Origin: Gentiana macrophylla
Lineage: Eukaryota; Streptophyta; Magnoliopsida; Gentianales; Gentianaceae
DNA: 64,000 nucleotides
Assembly (NCBI GenBank): GCA_026214975.1
Contig: CM047806.1
Coordinates: 103,735,345-103,799,344 of the forward strand
Reading direction: 5' to 3'
Of this stretch, positions 23,999 through 34,319 are shown one piece after another; positions within the stretch are counted from its first letter, which is position 1; every line of letters starts with the position of its first letter. The translations under genes were made by a program, and so were the position numbers. The notes beneath the pieces were generated by a model. It saw nothing but the letters and a program-made list of their open reading frames with translations. It searched no databases and was not told the DNA's origin.

Positions 23999-24243
23999 TT
24001 CGGGTCTATAAGCATCGGCTATTGCGACAGGTTCCATTATCCACTCATTACTTTTTAGGGACTTGACACTAGAGCAGAGGAAATCTTCAGATGAGGAGAA
24101 GCTTTTTTATCAGCAAAGAAGGAACCGGCTCTCGTAGAAGAATCTTCAGATCCGTGACTTCCGAAATAGATGTAATCGAGGTCGAGAGAACCGAAGGATT
24201 TCCATGAAGGAAGAAGACCGGTAGAAGCTTTTTGATTCTTCAT
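23999..24243 (-). CDS. First exon of an unidentified gene, with a homopolymer frameshift
   Basis: Starts MKNQKASTGLLPSWKSFGSL. The written frame stops after 62 codons. If the A6 run (T6 on the + strand, about 24,107-24,112) had one more base, the frame would stay open as KSFSSSEDFLCSS... and ...NEWIMEPVAIADAYRPE up to a good splice donor, GAA/GTAAGC at 23,999. Composition is that of a normal soluble protein; there is no signal peptide or membrane helix. I do not recognise the family. The next acceptor downstream is the one before the YrdC-like exon at 23,675, so the two could belong to one gene, but joining them in phase 0 gives a stop after eight codons. Confidence 0.4.
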
Positions 24244-24299
24244 ATTCTCATTGAAAATCCATCTGCTACGGTTGACAGTTGTATCAAATAGAGGTATAT

Positions 24300-25227
24300 T
24301 CGTCCGGTGGAATTTATTTGCCTTAATGCAACTAAAAATTGAAGTTGGATTAGCACTTAATTAAGGGGAAAAAAGTAGACTAAAAACTAATTTTTCCTTA
24401 ATAATAATACACATTAATTTTAACATCTACATCCTCGATAATCCTCGATGCAACGTTCTTATCCGAACATGGAACGTTCGTCACATGACATTTAGTGTAA
24501 ACCATAAATATCACCTAAGTCTAAAGCAAAAACTGTTATCCATTACAACTCACATGCGAAAAGAGGATGAACTATAAAAGGAAAATAAAACATAAACGAC
24601 TTCATTGCTCCCCACAAGCTAGCACTCCAAACTCGTCATCAACACATCATGTACCTGCAATCTTTTAATTCTAAATGAAGGAGTGAGCACCAGCTATATG
24701 CTTAGTAAGAGAAAGATGTTCAAAAGGGAAATTAATGTATGTCGAATGCCGGAAGACAATACTTAAATCTACTTATCCTGTTACAAAACAGCTGAAAGCG
24801 TAACTTGATACATAAGAAAACTACTTTTAGGAACGTTTCTTGAAACTAACTTGTTTAATGCACAAAAAACATGCATATTAAGTACATTCAATTCATCTTA
24901 CACGTATTTGTTCTTCTCATTAATTACCTACTCTATTTAGCTTGATGATCAAACTTACGTAAGCAATCTACTAATCTATACTTGACTTGCCTACTAAACG
25001 TAACTGTTCATATCTTCCTTGTCATGCTCATACTTCATGTCAATACATACTTAACATATCTCTACTTTTGTCTTGACTGTCATGTTCATATTTCTTTCTA
25101 ACTTGTCATGGGGCTTAGAGCAGCATGGGTAATATGACTAGCATACATCCAGCATGGTTCTGGGTCACGGTACCCCGCTCGGTACATCGTTCTGGGACGA
25201 CATGGGTAATACAACTAGTCATACATC
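24300..25227. other. Spacer, probable old LTR fragment
   Basis: No coding region. The stretch about 24,650-25,230 has features of plant gypsy LTRs (GGAGTGAGCACC, then repeated CATGGGTAATA(T/C)(G/A)ACTAG at about 25,126 and 25,203). It runs into the minisatellite that follows. Ends were not found. Confidence 0.3.
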
Positions 25228-26260
25228 CGACATGGTCCTACGAACAATGAATTTTGAAAGTGAACGAACAACGATTTTCGACAGAACAATGTAACTCACT
25301 AAACGAATAGTGAATTTCGACAGTGAACAGTGGAATTCACTATTGAAATTCACTAAACGAACAACGAATTTGGACAGTGAACAATGAGATTCATTGAACG
25401 AACAACGGAATTCGATAGTGAACATTGTAACTCACTTAACGACTAGTGAGTTTCGACGTTGAACAATGGAATTCACTACTGAAATTCACTAAACGAACAA
25501 CGAATTTAGACAATGAACAATGAGATTCACTAAACGAACAACAAATTTCAAAAGCGGAAAATGAAAGTCACTAAAGGAATTGTGAATTTCGACAGTGAAC
25601 AACGGAATTCTCAACCGAAATTCACCAAACGAACAACGAATTATGACAGTGAACAACGAGATTCTTCGAGCGAACAACAAATTTCGATAAAGTGAACAAT
25701 TGAACTCACTAAGCGAATATTGAATTTCAACACCTTTGAACTATGGAATTCACTACTAAAATTCATTAAACGAAGAACAATTTTAGACAATGAACCATAA
25801 GATCCACTGAACGAACAACGAATTTCAACAGTGAAAAGTGAAACTCTCTAAACGAACAGTGAATTTCGACAGTGAACAATGGAATTCACTATTGAAATTC
25901 ACTAAACGAACAATGAATTTTGACAGTGAACAATAAGATCTACTAAATGGAAATTAATTTCAACAGTGAATAATGGAACTTACTAAACGAACAATGAATC
26001 TTTACAGTGAACAATGGAATTCACTATTGGGAGTTCATTATGGTCATACTCAATATCTTAGTTTACTTTTGCAATTCACCGTGAACAATGGAATTCAGAA
26101 TTGAAATTAATAAAATGAACCTATAATTCGAAAGAATTTTGATAGTGAACAATGAAACTCACTTTAAGAACAATGAATTTCAACAGTGAACAATGAAATT
26201 CACTAAGCGAACATATAATTTTGATGGTGAGCAATAAGATTCACTAAATCTAAAAACAAG
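25228..26260. repeat. Minisatellite with about 40-bp subunits in a higher-order unit of about 137 bp
   Basis: The subunit is roughly GAACAACGAATTTCGACAGT plus GAACAATGAGATTCACTAAAC. The marker GGAATTCACTA(T/C)TGAAATTC recurs near 25,332, 25,470, 25,606, 25,748, 25,882 and 26,016, giving a second-order period of 134-142 bases with about six diverged copies. Open frames on the - strand are repeat artefacts. Confidence 0.85.
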
Positions 26261-26299
26261 AGCTGACCAACACAAGATTCCTGCCCAATCTGCTGAGAA

Positions 26300-26860
26300 A
26301 CTTAAAAGCAAACACACCAGCTACTAAAAAGACTCAAATTGCTACCCACAATCAAGAAAAAAATACAGCCATCATACCTTTTTTCATATCTCCAACCCAC
26401 AAATGAGTTACATAACAATTTCCACTTACATCCAAATGAATAATCCCTGTAAGGCCCTTCAACATGAATCCAACAAAATATCAATAAAATCCCTTCAACT
26501 TTGGATGAAAACACACTCAAATACAATTTATCAGACAAAATATCATTCACTCCAATTTTTTTATATAATGAAAATGCCAATTCATTATTCTTTACAACCA
26601 TGAGGATGCCTTCCATCTGACTTTCCTCTTCCACAACTTGCAGAATAAATGTAGTTTCTTGGAAGCCATCTTTGACAATTCCGTCACCACGAGCCTATTT
26701 TGGATAGTATCTTTCACCAAATCTTGGGCAAGTTTAGCTTGTTCTTTTTATCTGACAGACAGCCAAGAGATATGAACATTGCTGTTCTTGAGACCCCAAG
26801 CTGAGTTCTTCAAACTGTTCGGGCCTAATATGGCTATGGAACAGAAAATTACATATGCAA
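26300..26860 (-). other. Unassigned - strand open stretch
   Basis: A 110-codon frame (26,302-26,634) begins MEEESQMEGILMVVKNNELA and continues FSLYKKIG, faintly like the end of a GNAT acetyltransferase fold (V.K.N..A..LY.K.G). The preceding 200 bases are open only in another frame. The C-terminal half (Trp/Cys-rich) does not fit that family. Most likely a gene relic. Confidence 0.2.
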
Positions 26861-27533
26861 CAGAGGCATCATGAAGTTTATCAAGCCATTCCATCAAGTA
26901 TCAATATTTGGATTGTAGTAATTTACAACATATTCTTTATCACCTTTGAAACAAAAACACATCTTCAAACACCCAAAGAAAAGAAAAAACAAGGGCTAAA
27001 TTGCAAATTTAGTCCTATAACTGGACACGTTTTGTAATTTTGGTCCTGGTTTTGCTCTAGTCACAATTTTGGTTCTTTAAATGTTTTTTAATGAAAAATG
27101 ATCCTGAACACCGAAAAATGATGATTGGACAACTTTTCCGGCCACAAAATGCCATGCCATCCTTCCACATCAGCATTTGTTTTTGCAGACAATAAAACAT
27201 TGCTCCAAAGGGGATTCGAACTTACAACTTAAGACACAAAATTTAGACTCTTAGCCATCCGCGCAAAACCACATATGTTGCTTGAAACACATCATATTAC
27301 ATAAAGATATGTTCAGTATAAAAATATTATAAAGAATCTAATGATACATGCAGTTTTTTTTTGTCTAAAATATAGATAGTATTCGTTACACGTGGCGATA
27401 CATTTATTGAATACTTATTTTAAGTAATATGAGTCGTTTTTATTTTTTTTTTATTGTTTTTTATGTATAATAAATATTGTATAATGCATGTGACTTAATA
27501 TATACTTATTATTTCTCAAATTTGTTGATTAAG

Positions 27534-28033
27534 ATGGTTATGACAAGGAAGAACATGCAGCTAGATCATATGGTTTTGCAGCATTGAAGTATTGAGGTAC
27601 TAGTACCACTACTAATTTCCCGGTTAGTTTCTTTCTCTATCTATAATTTTTGAATAATATTATTGTTACAACCACTCTAACACTCTACATCTCATAATTT
27701 AATGAACCATCATGACACACCAAATTATGCAATGTTATGTGACAATGGTACTATGTACCTTTGATGAAATAGTAATATCATTCGATGTTTCACTATTACA
27801 TCATGTTACAGTTAATCGTTGTTTCAAATCGATAAATAATGATGTATTATTAATTAGCTACAATCATAGTAATTAATATTTCCTTTTGACCCATTTTGTC
27901 AAGGACTTGCTTTTGTTTCACGAGAATAATTAAAATTAATACATTTATTTTAACATTTCATTTGTTAATTTGATTAATTATTCAGTTTAGTGACTATGAA
28001 GAAAAGTTGGAAGAAACGAAGAACATGACATGA
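27534..28033 (+). pseudogene. Captured AP2/AINTEGUMENTA-like gene fragment: two exons and their intron
   Basis: Exon 27,534-27,622 reads GYDKEEHAARSYGFAALKY, then a TGA at 27,593-27,595 where the family has Trp, then GTSTTTNFP, and ends at a donor GTTAGT. This is the linker and second AP2 repeat boundary of ANT/AIL/BABY BOOM-type transcription factors. After a 363-bp intron, an acceptor (TTATTCAG) at 27,985 opens a second exon reading FSDYEEKLEETKNMT in the same phase, as in the next ANT-type exon. It then runs into an ACATG repeat and a stop. Retention of the intron shows capture from genomic DNA, not from mRNA. Premature stop and missing flanking exons make it a pseudogene. Confidence 0.8.
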
Positions 28034-28050
28034 CATGACATGACATGACA
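28023..28050. repeat. (ACATG)n microsatellite grown from the captured exon
   Basis: Five ACATG units plus ACA. They begin within the Asn-Met-Thr codons of the second AP2 exon, so the repeat probably expanded from the exon itself. Confidence 0.85.
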
Positions 28051-28696
28051 AGATTATGTTGCATCTTTACGAACATACATAAAAAAAGAACAATAAAAAA
28101 TTAAGAACCTCTCATATTACTTAAAATAAACATTCAATAAATGTATCACAGCATGTAACAAATACTATATATAGGTTATATAAAAAATAAAATTATCTGT
28201 ATCATTAGATTCTTTATAATATTTTTGTACTGAACGTGTCTTTAAGTAATATGTTGTGTCTTAAACAACAAAATGGAATTGTATCTCAAATGGTCAAGTG
28301 TCTAGATTTTTAATCTTAGGTTGTAGGTTCAAATCCTCCTCGGAGCAACATTTTATTCTTTGTAAAAAAAATGCTGACGTGGGAGGCTGACATTTCAATT
28401 TCGGATTCGAATCCCCCTTGGAGCAACATTATGCTGACGTGGAAGACTGACATTTCAATTTCGGATGACATGACATTTTTCTTGGCCGGAAAAATTGTCC
28501 GGTCAGCATTTTCCGGTGTTCAGGACCATTTTTGCAAAAAAGAAAAAAACCGCTTAAATGACCAAAATTGTGACCGGAGAAAAACGAGGGCCAAAATTTC
28601 AAAATGTGTCGAGTTAAATGACTAAATTTGCAATTTAGCCAAAAAGGCAACCCCTAGTGAAACAAAAGCACACGTCTATCAAACCCGGCCCAAGCC

Positions 28697-28970
28697 GTGA
28701 AATCTCTAATTATGCTTCCAGAATCTGTATCCGCACATGAAGATCCATTTGAAAGAGTAGGATACTACTTCCTTGAAGCTCTATACAGTAGATTAACGAA
28801 CCGGTTGGAAAAAAAATCTCCACCATATATAACCGATTATTCCACTTACGAGGAGCTCACTTTTTTTTGTTATGGAACCCTAGCTCAATGATGCTGGCCC
28901 CTACTCCAAATCACAAAATCATCTATATCATCAATTTCGGTATTGTTCGAGGTGTTCAATGGACGTCAAA
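28697..28970 (+). pseudogene. GRAS-domain fragment, SCL4/SCL7/SCL26-like
   Basis: GRAS proteins are plant transcriptional regulators. The + strand reads HEDPFERVGYYFLEALYSRL and, after about 25 residues, an EELTFFCYGTLAQ block. After a frame change it reads SHKI-type sequence HKIIYIINFGIVRGVQWTS, the VHIID motif region (family form HIVDFGIVQG.QW). The stretch between these blocks is about 15 residues shorter than in the family, and two frames are needed. Domains before and after are missing. It lies only 57 bases beyond the right end of the Pack-MULE. It is a relic, unlikely to be functional. Confidence 0.75.
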
Positions 28971-29572
28971 ATCCCTAACTTTCGGATTCGTCGTTGTTGC
29001 TACTATCTCTGATTGTGTTTCTGCCAAACTCAATCTTCCTCAACAGTTCGGCAAAGTGGAAAAGGAGAATTGATGAGAAAAACGAAAGTATGCGTCCGAA
29101 GCGTCGGACAGCTAAGGCAAAAGTTATTAGATGTATTTTAGGTACAATTAATTAAACTTGTCCTTATTCCATTATTAAAATAAAAAATGTTAAGATGGAT
29201 TTTTTTTTTTCCGGAAAGAAAATAGGGGCAAATGTCCAAAATGACACATATTAGACTTAATTAAGCAAATAAGACAATAAGAAATCTTATTTGGTTATAA
29301 GAACACAAAAGTAATACATAGACTAACCTACCCTAAATTAATAAATAAATAAATTAAAAAGATGCACTGATTTAAAGAGAAAGAAAAACGGCAGCAAACG
29401 CTGAAAGTAGTTGTTGTTTATTTATTTTTTCTGCATGATAAAAAATATTTTTGTTTCGTGCATGTTAAAAAAGTTTTTTTTTTTTAAATTTATTTTTTCT
29501 GGATGCTTAAAAAAAGGGTTTTTTTTTTTTTTTTTTCTTGACACTAAGACGGTTTTTTTTTTCCCGGTGACC
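28971..29572. other. Spacer, no gene seen
   Basis: AT-rich, with long T tracts (29,473-29,485, 29,520-29,535). A short open stretch to 29,073 follows the GRAS fragment without recognisable content. Confidence 0.4.
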
Positions 29573-30612
29573 GCTGCATTGACCACCGCGATGAATTGAC
29601 ACCTCGATTCAACGACCACCTCGACGAATCGACACCGCGATGCAGAGACACCGCATTGACCACCGTGATGCATTCACCACCGCGATGCAGTGATCACCCC
29701 GAAGCAATGACCACCGCGATGCAGTGACAACCCCCAATGCATTGACCACCGCGATGCATTGACCACATCGATGCAGAGACACCACGATAAAGTGACACCG
29801 CGATGCATTGACCACCGGGATGAAATGACACCGTATTGCAGGGACACGGCGATGAAGTGACACCAAGATGAAGAGACATGGTGATGAAGTGACACCGCGA
29901 TGCAGAGACACCCCGATGCGGAGACGCCATGATGTAGAGACACCTCGATGAAGTGACACCGCGATGCACTGACAACCGTGATGTAGTGACCACCCCCGAT
30001 GCAAAGACACCGCGCTGCAGAGACACATCGATGCAATGACCATCCCTGATGCAGAGACAACATGATGCAGTGACCACCCTCGATGCAGAGACACCGCGAT
30101 GCAGAGACACCTCGATGAAGTGACACCGCGATGCATTGACCACTTCAGGTCCATTGACTACCCCGATGCATTGACCACCGCGATGTAGTGACACATCTGA
30201 TGCAGAGACGCCGCGATGCAAAGGTGCCTCAATGAAGTGACACCGTGATGCATTGACCACCCCAGATCCATTGACCACCGGATGTAGTGGCCACCCCCGA
30301 TGCAGAGACACCGCGATGCAGTGAACACCCGATGTAGAGACACCGCGATGCAGTGACCATCCCCGATACACAGACGCCTGCAAAGACGTCGTGATGGAGA
30401 GACACCTCCAATCCAGTGATCATCGCGATGCATTGACCACCGTGATGCATTGAACACCCTCAATCTATTGACCACCGCGATGCAGTGGCCACCCCCGATG
30501 CAGAGACACCGCGATGCAGTGACCACCCCCGATGTAGGGACACCGCGATGCAGTGACACCGTTATGAAGTGACACCGCGATGTAGAGACACCATGATGAA
30601 GATTGGGAAATT
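29573..30612. repeat. GC-rich minisatellite, about 17-18-bp units, roughly 60 copies
   Basis: The unit is close to ACACCGCGATGCAGTG or ACCACCCCGATGCATTG, repeated without a break for 1.04 kb. On the - strand it stays open in several frames (open stretches of 150-229 codons with Val-Ser-Leu-His-Arg-Gly repeats). Those frames have no family match and the DNA repeat explains them. Confidence 0.9.
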
Positions 30613-30689
30613 GAATCCAAACAGGAACCTCAGGGTTGGTATCCATACTAAAATAAAAAAAACTCAGGCATCCTTTTAAGCAGAAGAGA

Positions 30690-30955
30690 CCCGTGATATC
30701 AACATTTTATGCAGTGACATCGGCAATCATATATGCAGTGATATCAACATTTTATGTAGTGACATCGGCAATCATATATGCATTACATCAACAATTTATG
30801 CAGTGACATCGACAATCAAATATACAGTGACATCAACATTTTATGTTGTAACATCGGCAATCATATATGCGTTACATCAACAATTTATGCAGTGACATCG
30901 GCAATCAAATATGTAGTGACATCAACATTTTATCTGCAGTGCAATGCACATAACT
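30690..30955. repeat. Second minisatellite, about 23-bp half units in 45- to 60-bp pairs
   Basis: Alternating TATGCAGTGACATC(G/A)GCAA and CATATATGCA(G/T)... blocks with TCAACATTTTATG. The GCAGTGACA core is shared with the neighbouring 17-18-bp array, which suggests that one array arose from the other. Confidence 0.85.
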
Positions 30956-31139
30956 GATAAAAGAGCCCGCATACACATCTGAAAGATGCCACAAGTGTAT
31001 CCAGAATCCTCTAAAATGCCTATGTCAATCCCAAGGTACATGAAGCCAGAAAATGATTCAAATAACCAGTAACATTCAGCAAAACAATAACATCAAAGTG
31101 AAGATACAATGACATTTGACGATGAAGTGACTTGTGAAT

Positions 31140-31405
31140 TAGTGTTGTAAGTGAGCCGGGCTATTCGTGAGCTATTCGTACTTGACTAGCAGAGAGTTTG
31201 ACTTGATTCGGTTTTTTCGAGTTGAGCTACTCGAATAATTAACCGAGCTGATCTCGAGTTTTAGAATATAGTAATCGAGTACCTAGCATGCTAATCGAGC
31301 TTCATTACATAATTATTTAAATAATTATATTTATTAAAAAATTGTTTTTGATAATTCAAAAAGTATTTCTCGAGTCGAGTATTAGACGAGTCGAGCTCGA
31401 TCTTG
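31140..31405. repeat. Dispersed GAGTCGAG/CTCGAG-rich repeat
   Basis: Repeated CGAGT, CTCGAGT and ATCGAGC words in both orientations (GTCGAGTATTAGACGAGTCG near 31,374). Similar CTCGAG-rich modules are common in plant DNA elements. No ends were found. Confidence 0.4.
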
Positions 31406-31679
31406 TTATATTTTATTAAAAATATGCATGCAAACAAATATTTTTCCTTGTATATTTTCTGTGGATTATACACCAAACAGAACATTAGCTGCCTTTTTTT
31501 CTCCCAAGATAATCCACGAGAAAGTCCCATCACTTTGAAAGATTGCAATCCAAATGAATCTTTCCTTTTATCCATTTCAATCTTTCCTCTAAATTATTTC
31601 GATTGTTCCCAACCTCTAAACGTAACACATACAACGTAATGTGACATCTGCAAAAGAACACTATGAAAATCTTAAAAAC
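31406..31679. other. Spacer between repeat and EBF fragment, no gene seen
   Basis: Short open frames on both strands without family features. Confidence 0.4.
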
Positions 31680-32350
31680 TCTTGAACAACTCTTGCTCAA
31701 CACAGTCACCACTGCTATTAATCGTATTGCAGTTCCGGATATTAAACGCGATCAATGTTTCAGACAGCATTTTGAGGTAACAACAACTCTTGTCTGAGAC
31801 CATAGATGATAGAATAGCCTGATATATAAAGCATTTGTAAGATTGAGTGCACATCATCACACAATGCAGCCACACCAGAGTCTGTGATCCAAATTAGAAG
31901 GATCGGGTTCATTGATAACGATACAACAATAAGATATCATGTTCAAGCTTGCATCGGTGACGTTCCTGCATCCATCAAGATTCAACAACTGAAGTGTATT
32001 TCCATGTAATATAGCCAATGCCGAAAAATTGATTCATCGGTCAGATTTTTGCATATCTTTAAGATTCACTTTGATCAATCCTACTTCACATGTCTCTATA
32101 AATGGCATGAGTGCCTCATCAGTTATGTCAGGAAGGTCACTGAGGTCTAAACGACGCAATTGAGGACATAGCTTCCCCACCATTGCCAGAGTACATGTAG
32201 AGAATCCGGGGTAGTAACGAATTGATAAAGATTGACAAGGAAACAAGGTCTGATCCAGAATCCCAGAGTTGGTAAATCCAAAAGCAATCCCTAACACTAT
32301 GAAGCGTTGTTTCCCGTTCAGCTTGACAAAGATCGCATGCTGCATCAATT
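31680..32350 (-). pseudogene. EBF1/EBF2-like F-box protein fragment, C-terminal leucine-rich repeats
   Basis: EBF proteins are F-box/LRR subunits of SCF ubiquitin ligases that target EIN3 in ethylene signalling. On the - strand 32,348-32,034 reads PCQSLSIRYYPGFSTCTLAM and VGKLCPQLRRLDLSDLPDIT, then DEALMPFIETCEVGLIKVNL, matching late LRRs of the family. The next repeat (ALAILHGNTLQLLNLDGCRN VTDASLN across a frame change) and the C-terminal tail (FNIRNCNTINSSGD) follow to about 31,680. At least three frameshifts and several stops are present. The F-box and early repeats are absent. It is a retro- or segmental fragment; no intron was seen in it. Confidence 0.8.
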
Positions 32351-33109
32351 TTATTTCAAATCATAGCTTGATAAAGTGCTACCATAATTACTGCAATCAA
32401 AAAGCTGTCAATAGCTTACTCCTACCCAGCCAGCTTCTTACTGGTTATGCTTCTAAGTAACATAAAACACCAATAAATAACAATCCAACAAACGAGCAGT
32501 TAACATATATATATACACATGCAATTCTGTTCATTTTCTTTTATAGATGATGGGAACAGGAAAAAGAAGGGGATCCGATGACGGAGTCTAGCTGCTCATC
32601 ATGGCCACTGAGTCAAGATTCTGAATCGATTGCAAATTCTTACTTCTTTGGATACGTCGGTGGTGATGCGGACTCCATCCTCCTAAATACGAAGAGCAGC
32701 AAAGCGGTATTTGGCATCCGATTCGATACGGAGACGCAGCCGATGGTTTCATGCAGTTCATTTGATTAAAGGGCACGATAAAATTGAATAAAAGGCAATT
32801 TAGGAAAGTATAAAAAATGTGTTTTTATAATTAATTATTTTTTTTAGTGTGTCCTAAATATCTATTAAGTCTCTAAACCAGTCTATATAAACAAATACAA
32901 AAAAAAAAAAAAGAAAAATAAATATGTGGGTGTCCTTGTCCCAATTAACAATAATTTATATTCAACCATCCACAATTACTATTTTACAATAATTACATTT
33001 ATATAGTCAAAAGGTATATATATTAACAATTATACAAAAAATTTATGACATTGAACGGTTTGTTTGGTTTCTTTTTTTTTTTTTTTTTTTTATAAATTCA
33101 TGGACACTG
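32351..33109. other. Spacer, one unassigned 63-codon + strand frame
   Basis: The frame 32,578-32,769 (MTESSCSSWPLSQDSESIAN...) is open, but its - strand is open as well and neither product is recognised. A T24-type tract lies at about 33,069-33,091. Confidence 0.3.
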
Positions 33110-33408
33110 ATGTTTGGTACGAAGAAAAGCTAAGAAAAAAAATGCGAAAAGAAAAGCTAATGAGAAAAAATATTGACTGAAAATAAGCAGAGCAAAAAAT
33201 ATATTTATTATAATAATAGAGAAAATCATTTCTTTTTTCACACAATTTTTATTAGGGGTGGGTGAGAATAGAAATTTGAGAAAAGGTATGCATTGAAAAG
33301 TTGAGAAGTTGAGAAAAGAAACAATTCTTTCTTAGGGTAAACTAACATGCAACAGCTGGGTAAAGAATATAATTTTATTTTCTAAATTTTTTTTCAGTAC
33401 CAAACATT
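33110..33408. mobile_element. Possible hAT-type MITE
   Basis: TGTTTGGTAC at 33,111 and GTACCAAACA near 33,398-33,407 form a 10-bp perfect inverted pair about 290 bp apart around AT-rich noncoding DNA. The 8-bp duplication expected for hAT elements was not confirmed. Confidence 0.4.
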
Positions 33409-34319
33409 TCCCGACAGACTGAGTAATAAAGATTTTATTGTTTCCAATACAAGTAATATTTTTTTGAAGGACAATACAACTAATATTTAGAGACAGATTT
33501 TTGAGTGGCTAAAGTAATGTTTACTTCGGATACTTTATACTTAAATACCATGCTGATGTATGTTTGAAAAATTCTTGGTCTGTTAGCAATATAACGAATG
33601 AAGATAATCTTTAATGCAACTTGTATATATTTCCCCCTCCAGGGTCCATATTCATGTAATTGGTTACAAGGAAATAGGTTCCCATCTTATCGTTCAACTT
33701 TTAATTCATTAATTAAAGAGATGAAACATCACACCTCGAGCTTAGTCAAAACATAAAAAAAAACCGGAAAATTTTACGCTTTTCAATGATCACTATCATC
33801 ATAGACACATGTCATTACATGGTTAGGTGCGTGTGGAATTGTATGACACTAAATTCTGCCGACAATCTTGATCATGGTACTCATTCATTATTCAAAAATT
33901 TACGGGAAAAATTCGGTTTCCATCCTGTGGTTCAATTTTAATCTGCTCGTCATTACCTATATATGATAGTCATACCTGAGTTATACTTACCGGGTTTTGC
34001 GGGATCCATAACATATTTCTCACTACATGTCAGAAAATATTGTAAAATTTAACATTAAAATCCAGACTGAAATTCATAAAAGTCAATTCAAGATGACCGT
34101 TTCGAAGGTGATCATGTTTTTAAAACATACCAGACTGAAATTCATAAAAGTAAATTCGAGATGACAGGCTTATTAGGAACTGTAAGAAAACATTCAAATG
34201 GCGGTCATCTCTTTTAAAAGTAACTGGGTAATTTTTCATTTTTCATTTTTCATGTTAGCTAGCCGGCCGTCTCACTCCTTGTGAGGTGACTAGTGAAAAA
34301 CCACCCCCTCGATCAGCTA
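33409..34319. other. Spacer downstream of the knottin-like gene
   Basis: No gene. One direct repeat, CCAGACTGAAATTCATAAAA, occurs at 34,062 and 34,130. The 3' UTR of the gene at 34,320 presumably lies in the right end. Confidence 0.4.

Larger units (their letters stand above)
26994..28640. mobile_element. Pack-MULE-like element with about 0.5-kb terminal inverted repeats
   Basis: The left end reads GGCTAAATTGCAAATTTAGT and the right end is its reverse complement (GCAATTTAGCC, ending at 28,640). Similarity between the arms continues inward for roughly 470-560 bp (26,994-27,465 and 28,078-28,640), for example GATACATTTATTGAAT on the left and ATTCAATAAATGTATC on the right. The interior of about 600 bp holds two exons and the intron of an AP2 gene. 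No transposase. The flanks AAAAACAAG and AAAAAGGCA share only AAAAA, so a 9-bp duplication is not proven. The class (Mutator-like versus other long-TIR foldback) is inferred from TIR length and gene capture. Confidence 0.7.

Noticed and set aside
25219..26260. Regularly spaced repeats reminiscent of a CRISPR array
   Set aside because: The repeats are diverged, contiguous and nested with a 40/137-bp structure, without unique spacers or cas genes, and the DNA is plant nuclear.
26302..26634. GNAT (NAA40-like) acetyltransferase gene
   Set aside because: Only about 20 residues resemble the fold. Upstream parts are in another frame without the acetyl-CoA loop, so no family call was made.
27200..27265. 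tRNA gene on the - strand
   Set aside because: A and B boxes are present but no acceptor-stem pairing or anticodon loop could be drawn. Treated as a SINE/tRNA relic in the TIR.
29609..30646. Four overlapping - strand open frames of 150-229 codons with Ser-Leu-His-Arg-Gly repeats
   Set aside because: They are the translation of the 17-18-bp minisatellite, are open in several frames at once, have no splice or start context and match no family.
32578..32776. Short overlapping frames on both strands upstream of the EBF fragment, as a possible EBF first exon
   Set aside because: Neither translation resembles the EBF N-terminus or an F-box, and no splice context connects it to the LRR fragment.
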